DNA of 64,000 nucleotides from NCBI GenBank assembly GCA_002839185.1, contig PGXO01000008.1, positions 23,929-87,928 on the forward strand. Reading direction: 5' to 3'. How positions within the stretch are numbered: the first letter of the stretch is position 1; each line of letters starts with the position of its first letter. The position numbers and the translations under genes were made by a program. This DNA comes from Synergistetes bacterium HGW-Synergistetes-1 (GTDB taxonomy: Bacteria > Synergistota > Synergistia > Synergistales > Synergistaceae). This document shows positions 50,351 through 59,095 of this stretch, piece by piece. Below the pieces are notes generated by a model. That model was not told the DNA's origin. It worked only from the letters and a program-made list of their open reading frames with translations, and did not search any database.

Positions 50351-51463
50351 ATGTATAATTTTATTAAAAACACGTTTCCTTTTTTCTATCTGCTATGTTT
50401 TCTCTTTGGAATATTCATTTTTTTAGCAGACAGTCCTGTATCTGCCTGTAGTCGTGTTCTTTCGTCAAACAATGGGCAAGCCGTTCTTGTTGGCCGAAAT
50501 ATGGACTGGCCTGAAAATATTGATAGTGAATTATGGTTTCTGCCGAGAGGGATCAAGCGGAGCGGACTTACAGAAGGAAATGCCGTGGTATGGGCTGCTA
50601 AGCATAGCAGTATTGTAACTGCTTCCACTATTAAAGGACAATCTTTTGTCTCGGATGGGCTGAATGAAATGGGGCTTGAAGCAAATCTGCTTTGGCTCAA
50701 TGAAAGTGATTACGGCAGGCGTGATGAGACAAAACCGGGGATTTCTGTCGCCTTATGGGCCCAGTATGTACTTGATAACTATTCAACAGTTGCAGAAGTC
50801 GTCCAGGCGATTCGTGCAGGAGAATACCAGATCGTAGATATCAACATTCCTATGTTCATTCCCAGCGTCGGTACAACAGAAGCGCGGGCTTCTCTGCATC
50901 TTGCTCTGGCGGATAAAACTGGTGATTCAGCTATAATAGAATTCCTTGACGGTAAACCTGTTATTTATCATGACCGCAAATACACAATAATGACCAATTC
51001 CCCTACCTTTGATAAACAGCAGGAAAACCTAAAGCAATACCAAGGTTTTGGCGGGAACAAACCATTACCTGGAACATCTGAAGCTGTTGATCGTTTTGTA
51101 AGGGCATCCTTTTATCTCAAAAACTTACCACAGCCCCAAAACCTCCGCGAAGCAATAGCGCACATACTCAGCGTAACCAGAAATGCGTCACAACCTTTCA
51201 TCGTATCCCTGGACCCGGAACACCCATACACCGCAGCCACAATTTGGCGTACAGTCGGAGATTTAACTAACGGATATTATTACTATGAGTCCACAATAAG
51301 CCCATATCTTGTCTGGGCGGATTTTGCCGAATTCAATCCTAAAGAAGGTTCTCCGGCGATGAAACTTGATTTAAGCAAAAATCAAGATTATTGCGGTAAT
51401 GTCTCCAAGTTTTTCCAAAAAGCAGATCCCACTGAATTAAAGGTGCCTAAGTTCTTTAATTGA
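50351..51463 (+). CDS. choloylglycine hydrolase / penicillin V acylase family protein, secreted
   Basis: 370 residues, linear-amide C-N hydrolase (Ntn fold). Signal peptide of about 32 residues ends SPVSA, directly followed by CSRVL; cleavage there would expose the N-terminal nucleophile cysteine. Other family parts: VLVGRNMDWPENIDSELW near 46-62 with the catalytic Asp, GLNEMGLEANLLWL near 103, and TEARASLHLALADKTGDSAIIE near 173. Known members hydrolyse bile salts, penicillin V or acyl-homoserine lactones. Strong AAAGGAGG ribosome site. Stands alone. Confidence 0.88.
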   Translation: MYNFIKNTFPFFYLLCFLFGIFIFLADSPVSACSRVLSSNNGQAVLVGRNMDWPENIDSELWFLPRGIKRSGLTEGNAVVWAAKHSSIVTASTIKGQSFVSDGLNEMGLEANLLWLNESDYGRRDETKPGISVALWAQYVLDNYSTVAEVVQAIRAGEYQIVDINIPMFIPSVGTTEARASLHLALADKTGDSAIIEFLDGKPVIYHDRKYTIMTNSPTFDKQQENLKQYQGFGGNKPLPGTSEAVDRFVRASFYLKNLPQPQNLREAIAHILSVTRNASQPFIVSLDPEHPYTAATIWRTVGDLTNGYYYYESTISPYLVWADFAEFNPKEGSPAMKLDLSKNQDYCGNVSKFFQKADPTELKVPKFFN

Positions 51464-51524
51464 CAGAATTACTACAGCCATTTGGCAAACACATACAACA
51501 GCATCAATAAAAAACGCTTACATA

Positions 51525-51564
51525 AAAAGGTCTGAAACTGCATTAAGTAGTCCAGGCCTTTTTC
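51525..51564 (+). terminator. intrinsic terminator after the choloylglycine-hydrolase-family gene
   Basis: 10-position stem (51525-51534 with 51555-51564, one mismatch), long loop, T run at 51560-51564. Confidence 0.65.
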
Positions 51565-51659
51565 CTTCATAATTGCGAAATATTAACAATTACAACCATT
51601 GACGGTTATTTTAATACAATTTTGCGTTTTTACTTCTGTTTGCTTGACTTTAGCTCTCC

Positions 51660-53018
51660 CTAGTTCTTGAAGCTGTGTACCGGGGCGGGGATACGGCCTC
51701 CGCGTCTGATGAAATCTGCACAGCTGAACTGATTTACGGACATGATCGGAGCATAGCCCAGCAGCCCTCCGAATGTCACTGTTTCTCCGACCTTTTTACC
51801 GTAAACGGGGATCAGCCTGACAGCTGTGGTCTTGTTGTTTATCATCCCGATCGCCATCTCATCTGCGATTATCCCGGATATCGTGTCGGGAGAAGTGTCT
51901 CCAGGTATTGCTATCATGTCCAGCCCAACGGAGCAGACACATGTCATCGCCTCAAGTTTTTCAAGTGTCAGGGCTCCGGCCTCGACTGCCTCTATCATCC
52001 CATGGTCCTCACTGACAGGGATGAATGCGCCGCTCAATCCGCCGACATATGAAGAAGCCATTATGCCTCCCTTTTTGACGTTATCGTTAAGCATGGCAAG
52101 AGCAGCTGTCGTTCCGGGAGCTCCTGCATGTTCGAGCCCCATCATCTGGAATATTTCAGCAACGCTGTCACCTATGGCAGGAGTGGGCGCAAGCGAAAGG
52201 TCGATGATCCCAAAGGGGACTCCTAAGCGTGAGGCAGCTTCCTTGGCAACAAGCTGGCCGACCCTGGTTATCTTGAATGCAGTCCTTTTGATCGTCTCGC
52301 AAAGGGTTTCAAAGTCTTCTTCATATACTGACTCCAAAGCTCTCTTTATGACTCCCGGGCCGCTGATACCGACATTTATTGCGCAATCCGTCTCTCCTAC
52401 CCCGTGGAAGGCTCCTGCCATAAAAGGGTTGTCTTCAACGGCGTTGCAGAAGACCACGAACTTCGCGCAGCCAAGGGAATCCCTGTCTCTTGTCAGATAT
52501 GCCGTCTCCCTTATTATTTCACCCATCTTTGCTACAGCGTCCATATTTATGCCTGAGCGTGTTGAAGCCAGGTTTATCGACGAACATACCCGTTCTGTAA
52601 CACTTAAGGCTTCCGGGACGGAGTCTATGAGCATCCTGTCTGCCGCTGTCATCCCCTTATGCACAAGCGCAGAAAAACCTCCGATGAAGTTCACTCCGAC
52701 CTCTTTTGCTGCGTTATCCAGAGTCTTTGCGATCTCAACATAGTTGGACGTTTTGCAGGCCGCCGCTGCAATGGCAAGAGGCGTTATCGAGATACGCTTA
52801 TTTACGACAGGCACACCGAACTCGCGGGAAATATCCTCCCCGACCTTTACAAGGTTTTTAGCCTTAGCAGTTATCTTGTCATAGATCTTTTCGCAGAACT
52901 TCTTTTCGTCAGGGTCTGCGCAGTCGAGAATGTTGATGCCCATGGTTATGGTACGGACATCGAGGTTCTCCTCCTCTATCATCGCGGTAGTTTGACGTGC
53001 TTCAGAAATAGTTATCAT
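51660..53018 (-). CDS. UPF0210 (PFL/DUF711) family protein
   Basis: 452 residues, distantly related to the pyruvate formate-lyase fold but without a glycyl radical loop. Conserved stretches: [20 protein letters not shown] near 15-34, [14 protein letters not shown] near 110, [21 protein letters not shown] near 205 and [16 protein letters not shown] near 320. Function unknown; almost always paired with the ACT-domain UPF0237 protein, as here (9-nt gap). Start chosen as the ATG immediately after the ACT gene. Confidence 0.88.
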   Translation of the reverse strand: MITISEARQTTAMIEEENLDVRTITMGINILDCADPDEKKFCEKIYDKITAKAKNLVKVGEDISREFGVPVVNKRISITPLAIAAAACKTSNYVEIAKTLDNAAKEVGVNFIGGFSALVHKGMTAADRMLIDSVPEALSVTERVCSSINLASTRSGINMDAVAKMGEIIRETAYLTRDRDSLGCAKFVVFCNAVEDNPFMAGAFHGVGETDCAINVGISGPGVIKRALESVYEEDFETLCETIKRTAFKITRVGQLVAKEAASRLGVPFGIIDLSLAPTPAIGDSVAEIFQMMGLEHAGAPGTTAALAMLNDNVKKGGIMASSYVGGLSGAFIPVSEDHGMIEAVEAGALTLEKLEAMTCVCSVGLDMIAIPGDTSPDTISGIIADEMAIGMINNKTTAVRLIPVYGKKVGETVTFGGLLGYAPIMSVNQFSCADFIRRGGRIPAPVHSFKN

Positions 53019-53027
53019 AACGGTCTG

Positions 53028-53297
53028 CTATATCCTGTGCATGCTTTCGAAGATCTCTTCCCTCTGAAACTTAATGATCACGCCGATCTCTTCTCCCAGC
53101 TTTTCAAGGCCGCAGGCGAGTTCGCTGAGTTCACAGGCGGTGTTAGTTATATCAACAATCATGATCATGTTGAAAAACCCCTCGACGATCGTCTGGGAAA
53201 TCTCAAGTACGTTTACATCCTTATCCGCGAGATAAACACATGTTTTCGCTATAATGCCGACTTTGTCCTTGCCAAGAACTGTAATTATGGCCTTCAT
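53028..53297 (-). CDS. ACT-domain protein, UPF0237 family
   Basis: 89 residues, a single ACT domain (MKAIITVLGKDKVGIIAKTC at the start, VNVLEISQTIVEGFFNMIMIVD near 29-50). ACT domains bind amino acids; the protein probably regulates or partners the UPF0210 protein encoded 9 nt downstream. Ribosome site GGAGGG. Two-gene operon. Confidence 0.9.
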   Translation of the reverse strand: MKAIITVLGKDKVGIIAKTCVYLADKDVNVLEISQTIVEGFFNMIMIVDITNTACELSELACGLEKLGEEIGVIIKFQREEIFESMHRI

Positions 53298-53532
53298 AAA
53301 GATCCCTCCAATGTGGTATTTCTATCCAAATACAAGGCAGAATGCGAGATTTCTGTCCTTTATGCCCTTCCATGGAAATTCAAATAGGCTGCTGTTCAAA
53401 AACAAAACCTTAAGATAAATCTCTTCTTGCATTTATCGTCAGGGAATTTACCTAGCGCAATGGGTAACAATTCTACCCTATTTCCTGCTTTGTATGTGTA
53501 TATTTCGAATATTTTATATTGGAATTGGAAAT

Positions 53533-53579
53533 AAAAAAACAAGCTGCTACGGCAGTTTCTGCCAAAAAATAACAGCTTG
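53533..53579 (-). terminator. intrinsic terminator on the minus strand
   Basis: CAAGCTG...CAGCTTG closing pair with an internal GGCAG/CTGCC stem, then TTTTTTT. It lies downstream of the gene remnant at 53697-53890, suggesting that remnant once was a transcribed gene. Confidence 0.7.
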
Positions 53580-53696
53580 AATATTATTACAGAAGAAAAC
53601 TCAATTACTACATAGAGCAGTTGATCGAATGATCACAAATATCTCGTTCCAATCTAGAAATATTGCACTTTGTTCCGATGGTCCGGGTCAAAACAA

Positions 53697-53890
53697 CTAT
53701 TTTTTCATGGAATCTTTAAACAGACCTCAAAGGTCGTCAACGATGCTACCGTCGTTGTCAGCATCCATCAAGTCATTGCTCTTGCCGTCCTGCTGCATCA
53801 TTTCGTCGAGTATATCAACAATCCTTGTCCGATCAGGGTTCTGCCTTTTTTTTGCTGAACCGGTGTGCCCAACAACATCATGTAGTTTTT
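53697..53890 (-). pseudogene. 3' remnant of a small gene with an in-frame stop, unknown family
   Basis: The minus strand encodes HDVVGHTGSAKKRQNPDR, TRIVDILDEMMQQDGKSNDL and MDADNDGSIVDDL, then TGA, then GLFKDSMKK and TAG. DADNDGS looks like a Ca-binding or DUF937-like end; Leu to stop (TTG to TGA) would explain the break. No start codon or ribosome site upstream. Lies in the 776-nt gap 53298-54073, which otherwise shows only AT-rich DNA. Confidence 0.4.
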
Positions 53891-53994
53891 ATCGTTTTTG
53901 CAGTTAAGTTCCTAATTTTCTTCCCACCGCTCAGGCAAACTAAATCAACATCAGAAAAATTTCGTACAAATTTCACTGGCACTCTTGCAGGTAA

Positions 53995-54027
53995 ATTATA
54001 TATGATATATTATATATGATATATTAT
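53995..54027. repeat. tandem 14-bp AT repeat before the amidohydrolase gene
   Basis: ATTATATATGATAT occurs twice head to tail (53995-54008 and 54009-54022) plus a partial third, 47 nt before the amidohydrolase ATG. It contains TATAAT-like -10 matches and could be a promoter with a repeated operator; TATATGATAA appears upstream of the GntR gene at 56928. Confidence 0.5.
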
Positions 54028-54073
54028 TTCGAGCGTTCTAGTTAAAAGCTAGAGAGACAACTCTGAAAGGCTG

Positions 54074-55315
54074 ATGAAAATGGGGTATAAATTATTAAAA
54101 AATGCCACTCTAATCGATGGAACTGGAAGCGACCCTCGTGAATTTGTTTCTGTTCTTATTGAAGACAACAAAATTAAAGAAATCACAACAGACAACTCCC
54201 ATTCCCCTTCTTACGTAGATGAAGTATACGATTGCAGGGGTAATACTTTAATGCCAGGGCTTATAGACGCACATATGCATTTAGGATTAGTAGAAATTGA
54301 AGTTATAAACCTTGCTCGTAGGAATGCGCCGGGACTTATGGCTGCTCGCATGTTCAAAAATCTCAAAGAAGCACTTGATCAAGGTTACACGTCTGCTAGA
54401 GATGCCGGAGGTGCCGATGTTGGCTTCAAGGAAGCCGTAGCACAAGGCATTGTTCCTGGGCCCCGACTTAAGATTTGCGGATCAGTTATTGCTCAAACAG
54501 GAGGTCATGGTGACGACAGAGTTACTTCTGAAACACGCCCCTACTCAGAGCCATACTTAGGGTTTAGAGCAACTATCGCTGATGGGGTTCCAGAAGTTCT
54601 TAAAGCAAGCAGAGAAAATATTCGTCGCGGCGCAGATTTCTTGAAGGTAATGTGCGGCGGTGGATGCGCAAGTCCTACACAAGGGCCTGAAACTTCGCAG
54701 TATGCCCTTGAAGAACTCAAGGCAATAGTTGATGTCGCTGAATCCGTTGGCTCTTATGTTGCCTCTCACAGTTACTCCAACAGAAGCATTTGCTTAAGCG
54801 CAAATGCTGGAATCAGAACGATTGAACATGCAAATCTCATGACCAAAGAAACCGCTGCCCTTGTTGCTTCAAAAGGGGCATACATCGTACCGACACAAAT
54901 TACATATGAAATAGTGATAGAGAAAAGCCGTGATCTAATTTCTAAATTTATATATGACAAATTTGTATCAGTGTGTGAAAGAGGATATGAAGCTATTCAC
55001 CATGCAATTGACGCTGGTATTCGTGTCGGAGGAGGTTCTGACCTTACCGGAGTGAATACTAAATATGCTTCGGGAGCCATTTCTTATCAAGCAAAGGTAC
55101 AGGGTCCGATGGGCGCAATCGTTTCCTTCACAAAGACCAATTCTGAAATTCTTGGAATAGATAATGTAACTGGGACAATTGAAGAAGGAAAACTTGCCGA
55201 TATTCTTGTGGTAAAAGGCAACCCTCTTAAAGACATTGGGTTATTTAAAAATCATAGTGAAAACATGCTTTTAATAATGCAGGGAGGTGTGTGCCACAAA
55301 AATCTTCTTTCTTAG
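54074..55315 (+). CDS. metal-dependent amidohydrolase (Xaa-Pro/Xaa-Arg dipeptidase-like)
   Basis: 413 residues. Amidohydrolase metal site HMHLG (residues about 67-71, within MPGLIDAHMHLG), lysine ligand in FLKVMCGGG near 195, histidines in ASHSYSN near 235 and IEHANLM near 255, aspartate in GGGSDLTG near 320. Close relatives hydrolyse N-acyl or Xaa-Pro/Xaa-Arg dipeptides. Operon with the YfcC carrier (51 nt downstream) and probably the GntR regulator. Start ATG 54074 or 54080. Confidence 0.88.
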   Translation: MKMGYKLLKNATLIDGTGSDPREFVSVLIEDNKIKEITTDNSHSPSYVDEVYDCRGNTLMPGLIDAHMHLGLVEIEVINLARRNAPGLMAARMFKNLKEALDQGYTSARDAGGADVGFKEAVAQGIVPGPRLKICGSVIAQTGGHGDDRVTSETRPYSEPYLGFRATIADGVPEVLKASRENIRRGADFLKVMCGGGCASPTQGPETSQYALEELKAIVDVAESVGSYVASHSYSNRSICLSANAGIRTIEHANLMTKETAALVASKGAYIVPTQITYEIVIEKSRDLISKFIYDKFVSVCERGYEAIHHAIDAGIRVGGGSDLTGVNTKYASGAISYQAKVQGPMGAIVSFTKTNSEILGIDNVTGTIEEGKLADILVVKGNPLKDIGLFKNHSENMLLIMQGGVCHKNLLS

Positions 55316-55365
55316 CAATTTTTATTCCAGTTAACAATAATCAATAATTAAGGAGGGGAAATGAT

Positions 55366-56787
55366 ATGTTTAGCGCACCGAATGAACAAAAACCTCTGAT
55401 TCCAAAACAGGGAATTAAGGTGCCTCATGTTTGGACAATTATTCTGTTTTGCTTAATTCTAGCAGGTATCATGACTTATGTTATTCCCGCTGGAGTATAC
55501 GATCGTGTTGAGGTTGCAGGTCGTCAGGTAATAGATCCAAATACTTTCCACAGCGTCCCTCAAACACCGGTAACTCCGTTCAACTGGTTCGTATCTATCA
55601 TTGAAGGACTTACCGCCTCAATGTCCATCATGTCAATGATATGGTTTACCATCGCTGCAACAGATGTTTACACTGAAAGTGGAACCCTGCATAAAATGGT
55701 TGGTTGGATAATGAAAGTCTGCAAAGGTAACTATATCCTTGTAATGATTGCCCTTATGTCATTTTTTGCAATTCGCGGGGCAATGGGAGCATTTGAGCTT
55801 CACATTCCCTTTGTGCCAATGACAATAGCTCTTGCCCTAATATGCGGGTGTGATGTAATGACAGGTCTTGCCATAGCAATGATACCAACTTTCGCCTCCT
55901 TTGCGTATGGACCTATAAATGTTTACACCGTAGCCGTGGCACAGGGAATAGCAGGACTTCCTGTATATTCAGCAATGGCATTCAGGGTGGTAATTTGGGT
56001 AATATTTATGGTGATAACCTTCTGGTATGTCCTACGCTATGCTTCCAGAGTCCGTGCAGATCATTCGCTCAGTGTAACTGGATTTGTGAACCCAACAGCT
56101 GCAGATATCGACATCAATGCGTTGCAGAATGAAAAAATGACTGGGCGTCAGAAGATCCTGATGGTAATGCTTTTAATAACAATAGGGCTGCAGATGGTCG
56201 GCCCTATGCTGTGGAAATGGGGATTTTCTGAGATAGGAGCGCTTTGGCTAATATCAGGTATCATTGCCGGTATCATTGCCGGTTTCAAAAACGATAAGAT
56301 TTGTGAAATTATGGGGAATGCCTGTGCAGGTATCTTTGTAGGAGTTATATGTATTGGTTTTGCTCGTTCAGTTTCTGTTGTACTTACAAAGGGAAATATA
56401 CTTGACACCGTCATTTATGGTCTATCGGTCCCCTTGCAGCAGATACCGTCAGTACTTTCTGCAGTTGGAATGCTGGTCATACAGTCGATTATCAACTTCT
56501 TTATTCCATCAGGTTCCGGTCAGGCCGCTGTTACAATGCCGATAATGGCACCTCTTGCTGACGTTGTTGGACTCACAAGACAAACAGCTGTTATGGCATT
56601 CCAGCTCGGTGACGGATTGACAAACATGATCATCCCCACCATGGGGGCACTCGTTGTTTATATTGGGGTTGCAAAGGTCGAGTTTGGAACGTATTTCAAA
56701 TGGGTCTTTCCGCTTTACCTAATGCTGATAGGAACAGGCGCAATAGGATTAATCGTTGCAACTGTTATTAAACTTGGTCCATTCTAA
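55366..56787 (+). CDS. YfcC-family membrane carrier (second copy)
   Basis: 473 residues. TYVIPAGVYDR near 38 then NTFHSVPQTPVTPF, FAIRGAMGAFELHIPFVPM near 133, and FIPSGSGQAAVTMPIMAPLAD near 378, the same layout as the carrier at 35469. Likely imports the dipeptide or acyl amino acid that the amidohydrolase cleaves. Strong AAGGAGGGG ribosome site, followed by a terminator. Confidence 0.88.
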   Translation: MFSAPNEQKPLIPKQGIKVPHVWTIILFCLILAGIMTYVIPAGVYDRVEVAGRQVIDPNTFHSVPQTPVTPFNWFVSIIEGLTASMSIMSMIWFTIAATDVYTESGTLHKMVGWIMKVCKGNYILVMIALMSFFAIRGAMGAFELHIPFVPMTIALALICGCDVMTGLAIAMIPTFASFAYGPINVYTVAVAQGIAGLPVYSAMAFRVVIWVIFMVITFWYVLRYASRVRADHSLSVTGFVNPTAADIDINALQNEKMTGRQKILMVMLLITIGLQMVGPMLWKWGFSEIGALWLISGIIAGIIAGFKNDKICEIMGNACAGIFVGVICIGFARSVSVVLTKGNILDTVIYGLSVPLQQIPSVLSAVGMLVIQSIINFFIPSGSGQAAVTMPIMAPLADVVGLTRQTAVMAFQLGDGLTNMIIPTMGALVVYIGVAKVEFGTYFKWVFPLYLMLIGTGAIGLIVATVIKLGPF

Positions 56788-56805
56788 ATCTTAGTTTTAC
56801 TGCAT

Positions 56806-56839
56806 AAAAAAAGCTCCCCTTAAAAGGGGGGCTTTTTTT
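56806..56839 (+). terminator. intrinsic terminator after the amidohydrolase-YfcC operon
   Basis: AAAAAAGCTCCCCTT / AAGGGGGGCTTTTTTT inverted repeat, one mismatch, ending in a T run. Confidence 0.85.
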
Positions 56840-56927
56840 ATTCAAATCCCTCTGTTCACAAAATGCTCCTGTAATATAATAAAGGAGTTTAGTTTTTATA
56901 TTTTTATATGATAAGGGAGTTTTATAC

Positions 56928-57599
56928 ATGAAGCCAATTATTAAGGTCCCTACACTAAGCGAACTCACATACCAGAGCATAAAAGAACAGATACTTTCCG
57001 GCAATATTAGACCTGGAGAAAAAATCAACGTTGACCACTATTCAGAAAAATTAGGCGTCAGCACTACTCCTGTTAGAGAGGCCCTTTCAAAACTCCATCA
57101 AGAGGGACTTATTCAGTATATTCCAAGAACGGGATGGCGGGTATCGAGAATTTCAAAAAAAGAGTTCAAAAAATTACAAGAAGTAAAAGCTCTGCTTGAG
57201 ATAGCTTTGGCAGAACGTGCCCTGCAGTACATAAAACCAAGTGATATACCTCAACTCGTTGTTCTTAACAACCAAATGAAAAGTCTGATTCCAACTAACC
57301 CTGAAGTGAAGCCCGATCTTGAAAAACTCCTTATGGCAAATGATCGTTTTCACATGTATATTTTTTCATTTTATCCAAATAACATAATGATCGAAATTCT
57401 GCAACAGTCTTGGAATAACCTTAAATATCCCCGATTAATTTGGATATCAAGCGAAGAATTTCTCAACAAATTCTACGATGAACACAATGAAATTATTGAA
57501 GCAATTCGCAAAAACGATGCAGTCAGGTTAAGACATGCTGTTGAAAAACATCTGCAGTGTGGTACTAAATATATAGAGGAATGTCTTGAAGACAAATAG
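56928..57599 (+). CDS. GntR-family regulator with FCD domain
   Basis: 223 residues. Winged helix (SIKEQILSGNIRPGEKINVD near 17, YSEKLGVSTTPVREALSKLHQEG near 39-61) and FCD domain (EVKALLEIALAERAL near 86, NDRFHMYIF near 138 and YDEHNEIIEAIRKND near 188) with the usual metal histidines. ATG with AAGGGAG. Follows the amidohydrolase-YfcC operon in the same direction after a terminator; likely its regulator. Confidence 0.87.
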   Translation: MKPIIKVPTLSELTYQSIKEQILSGNIRPGEKINVDHYSEKLGVSTTPVREALSKLHQEGLIQYIPRTGWRVSRISKKEFKKLQEVKALLEIALAERALQYIKPSDIPQLVVLNNQMKSLIPTNPEVKPDLEKLLMANDRFHMYIFSFYPNNIMIEILQQSWNNLKYPRLIWISSEEFLNKFYDEHNEIIEAIRKNDAVRLRHAVEKHLQCGTKYIEECLEDK

Positions 57600-57671
57600 A
57601 ATTTGTAATTATCAATTTAATGTTTCGGCAAAATACCTCAAGAAGACAAACCAACTGATAGCAGGCTAAAT

Positions 57672-58058
57672 ATGTTACGAGTAAGCGCAGCTATAATAAA
57701 TAACTCTGATAACGAAATACTGATCTGCCAGCGGGGGCCGGGAGGTTCCTGCGAGTTTTTGTGGGAATTTCCAGGAGGAAAGATCGAACCCGGCGAATCC
57801 CCGGAAGAATGCGTGGTCCGGGAATGCCGGGAAGAACTTGGAATTGATATTGAGGTCCAGGACCTTTTCGAACAGATGACATATCCATATCCGGAAAGGG
57901 AAATTGAATTTTTATTCTTTAGAGCATCGATGACCGATGGAGTCCCCCTTGCATCTGTCCATAACTGCATCAAATGGGTCTCGCCAGACATGCTTGGAAA
58001 GTACGAATTCTGTCCGGCCGATGTCTTCGTTGTCGAGAAACTTTCAAAAGGCAAATAG
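57672..58058 (+). CDS. Nudix hydrolase (MutT-like)
   Basis: 128 residues. The Nudix box is complete: GKIEPGESPEECVVRECREE then LGI (residues 36-58). N-terminus LRVSAAIINNSDNEILICQR and the C-terminal KWVSPDML segment resemble MutT-type 8-oxo-dGTP diphosphatases. It cleans oxidised or non-canonical nucleotides, or another nucleoside diphosphate derivative. Ribosome site weak. Monocistronic; converges on the SUF pair. Confidence 0.85.
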   Translation: MLRVSAAIINNSDNEILICQRGPGGSCEFLWEFPGGKIEPGESPEECVVRECREELGIDIEVQDLFEQMTYPYPEREIEFLFFRASMTDGVPLASVHNCIKWVSPDMLGKYEFCPADVFVVEKLSKGK

Positions 58059-58177
58059 CACTGATCATGTGATCTGCAGTATTCAAAATCTCCCGACGTT
58101 GCATCCTCAAATCACAGATGAATCTTCGTACCTTTCAGGCTATTGCCGTTTCTTTCTGTTTCTATCATATTGGTTGT

Positions 58178-59095
58178 TTATTTTAAGAAACCCTGAAGGA
58201 TAGTTTCTTCCGCTTCTTTCTCCGTCATTCCAAGTGACATTAGTTTTGTCAATTGTTCAGATGCGATTTTGCCGATAGCAGCCTCATGAATTAATTGAGC
58301 ATCGGAATTGAAGGCTGAGATTTCGGGGACAGACGAGACCTGTGCCTGATCCATGATGATCGAATCACACTGGATATGTCCGCGGCATTTGGCATAACCG
58401 CGCATGTTCAAATGAAAAACCTGTTTGGATTCATTCTGAGCCACTGACCTGGATATGATTTGAGCGGAGGCGTCTTCACCAAGCAAATTTACCGTGATGT
58501 TGGATTCAGCAGTCTGGCTCAGATATGTAAGCAGCCTTTCCGTCACGATCAAACGTGAGTTCTTATGCAAGCGAACTTCTGTATCCCGCAAAGTACTGTC
58601 TATCCCCTTAATCTGTACCATTTCAAGCTCGGCCGTTCCATTTTCCTCTATCTCTATAATGGTTTTGGGGTTTAAGATCCGTACGCCGCTGCCATCACCT
58701 TCGCCGTAGTGCTTTTCTACATACTTCATGCGGGCGCCCTTGCGTACAAAGAATTCATGGATCCCGTCGTGTTGAGCTTTTTTGCCGCCCTGATTATGGA
58801 TACCGCAACCTGCCACGATCAGAACGTCTGAGTCTTCTCCTACTTCAAATGTGTTGTAAACCATATCCTCCATACCTTCCGATAAAATAACGGGGATATG
58901 TACGCTCTCTCCTTTTGTACCAGGTTTTATGATAACATCGATGCCTGACTTGTCTTTTTTCGTTATGATATCGATATTCGCCGTTGTATTACGTTCGACG
59001 CCCCGGCCATTTTTCCGAATATTGAATGCTCCGTGCGGCATCTCGTGCAGATCCGCAACCTCAGCTAACAGTTTTTTATCGATCGCATCCAGCAA
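58178..59095 (-). CDS. SufB/SufD-like scaffold protein of a minimal SUF (SmsB-type) system
   Basis: 305 residues from the TTG at 59095, which has GAGGAGG 8 nt upstream; this leaves a 20-nt overlap with sufC. Beta-helix core with repeats such as IKPGTKGESVHIPVILSEG near 70, and the SufB/D family C-terminus CRGHIQCDSIIM near 232, HEAAIGKIASEQLTKLMSLGM near 265. Cys and His residues (AGCGIHN near 95, CRGHIQC) could bind Fe-S intermediates. It works with the neighbouring SufC ATPase in Fe-S cluster assembly. At this length and alone, it matches the reduced SmsCB type rather than SufBCD. Confidence 0.87.
   Translation of the reverse strand: MLDAIDKKLLAEVADLHEMPHGAFNIRKNGRGVERNTTANIDIITKKDKSGIDVIIKPGTKGESVHIPVILSEGMEDMVYNTFEVGEDSDVLIVAGCGIHNQGGKKAQHDGIHEFFVRKGARMKYVEKHYGEGDGSGVRILNPKTIIEIEENGTAELEMVQIKGIDSTLRDTEVRLHKNSRLIVTERLLTYLSQTAESNITVNLLGEDASAQIISRSVAQNESKQVFHLNMRGYAKCRGHIQCDSIIMDQAQVSSVPEISAFNSDAQLIHEAAIGKIASEQLTKLMSLGMTEKEAEETILQGFLK

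Noticed and set aside
51826..52743. 305-codon plus-strand frame opposite the UPF0210 gene
   Set aside because: Low-complexity Ser/Pro/Ala translation with no domain; it is the antisense shadow of a conserved gene.
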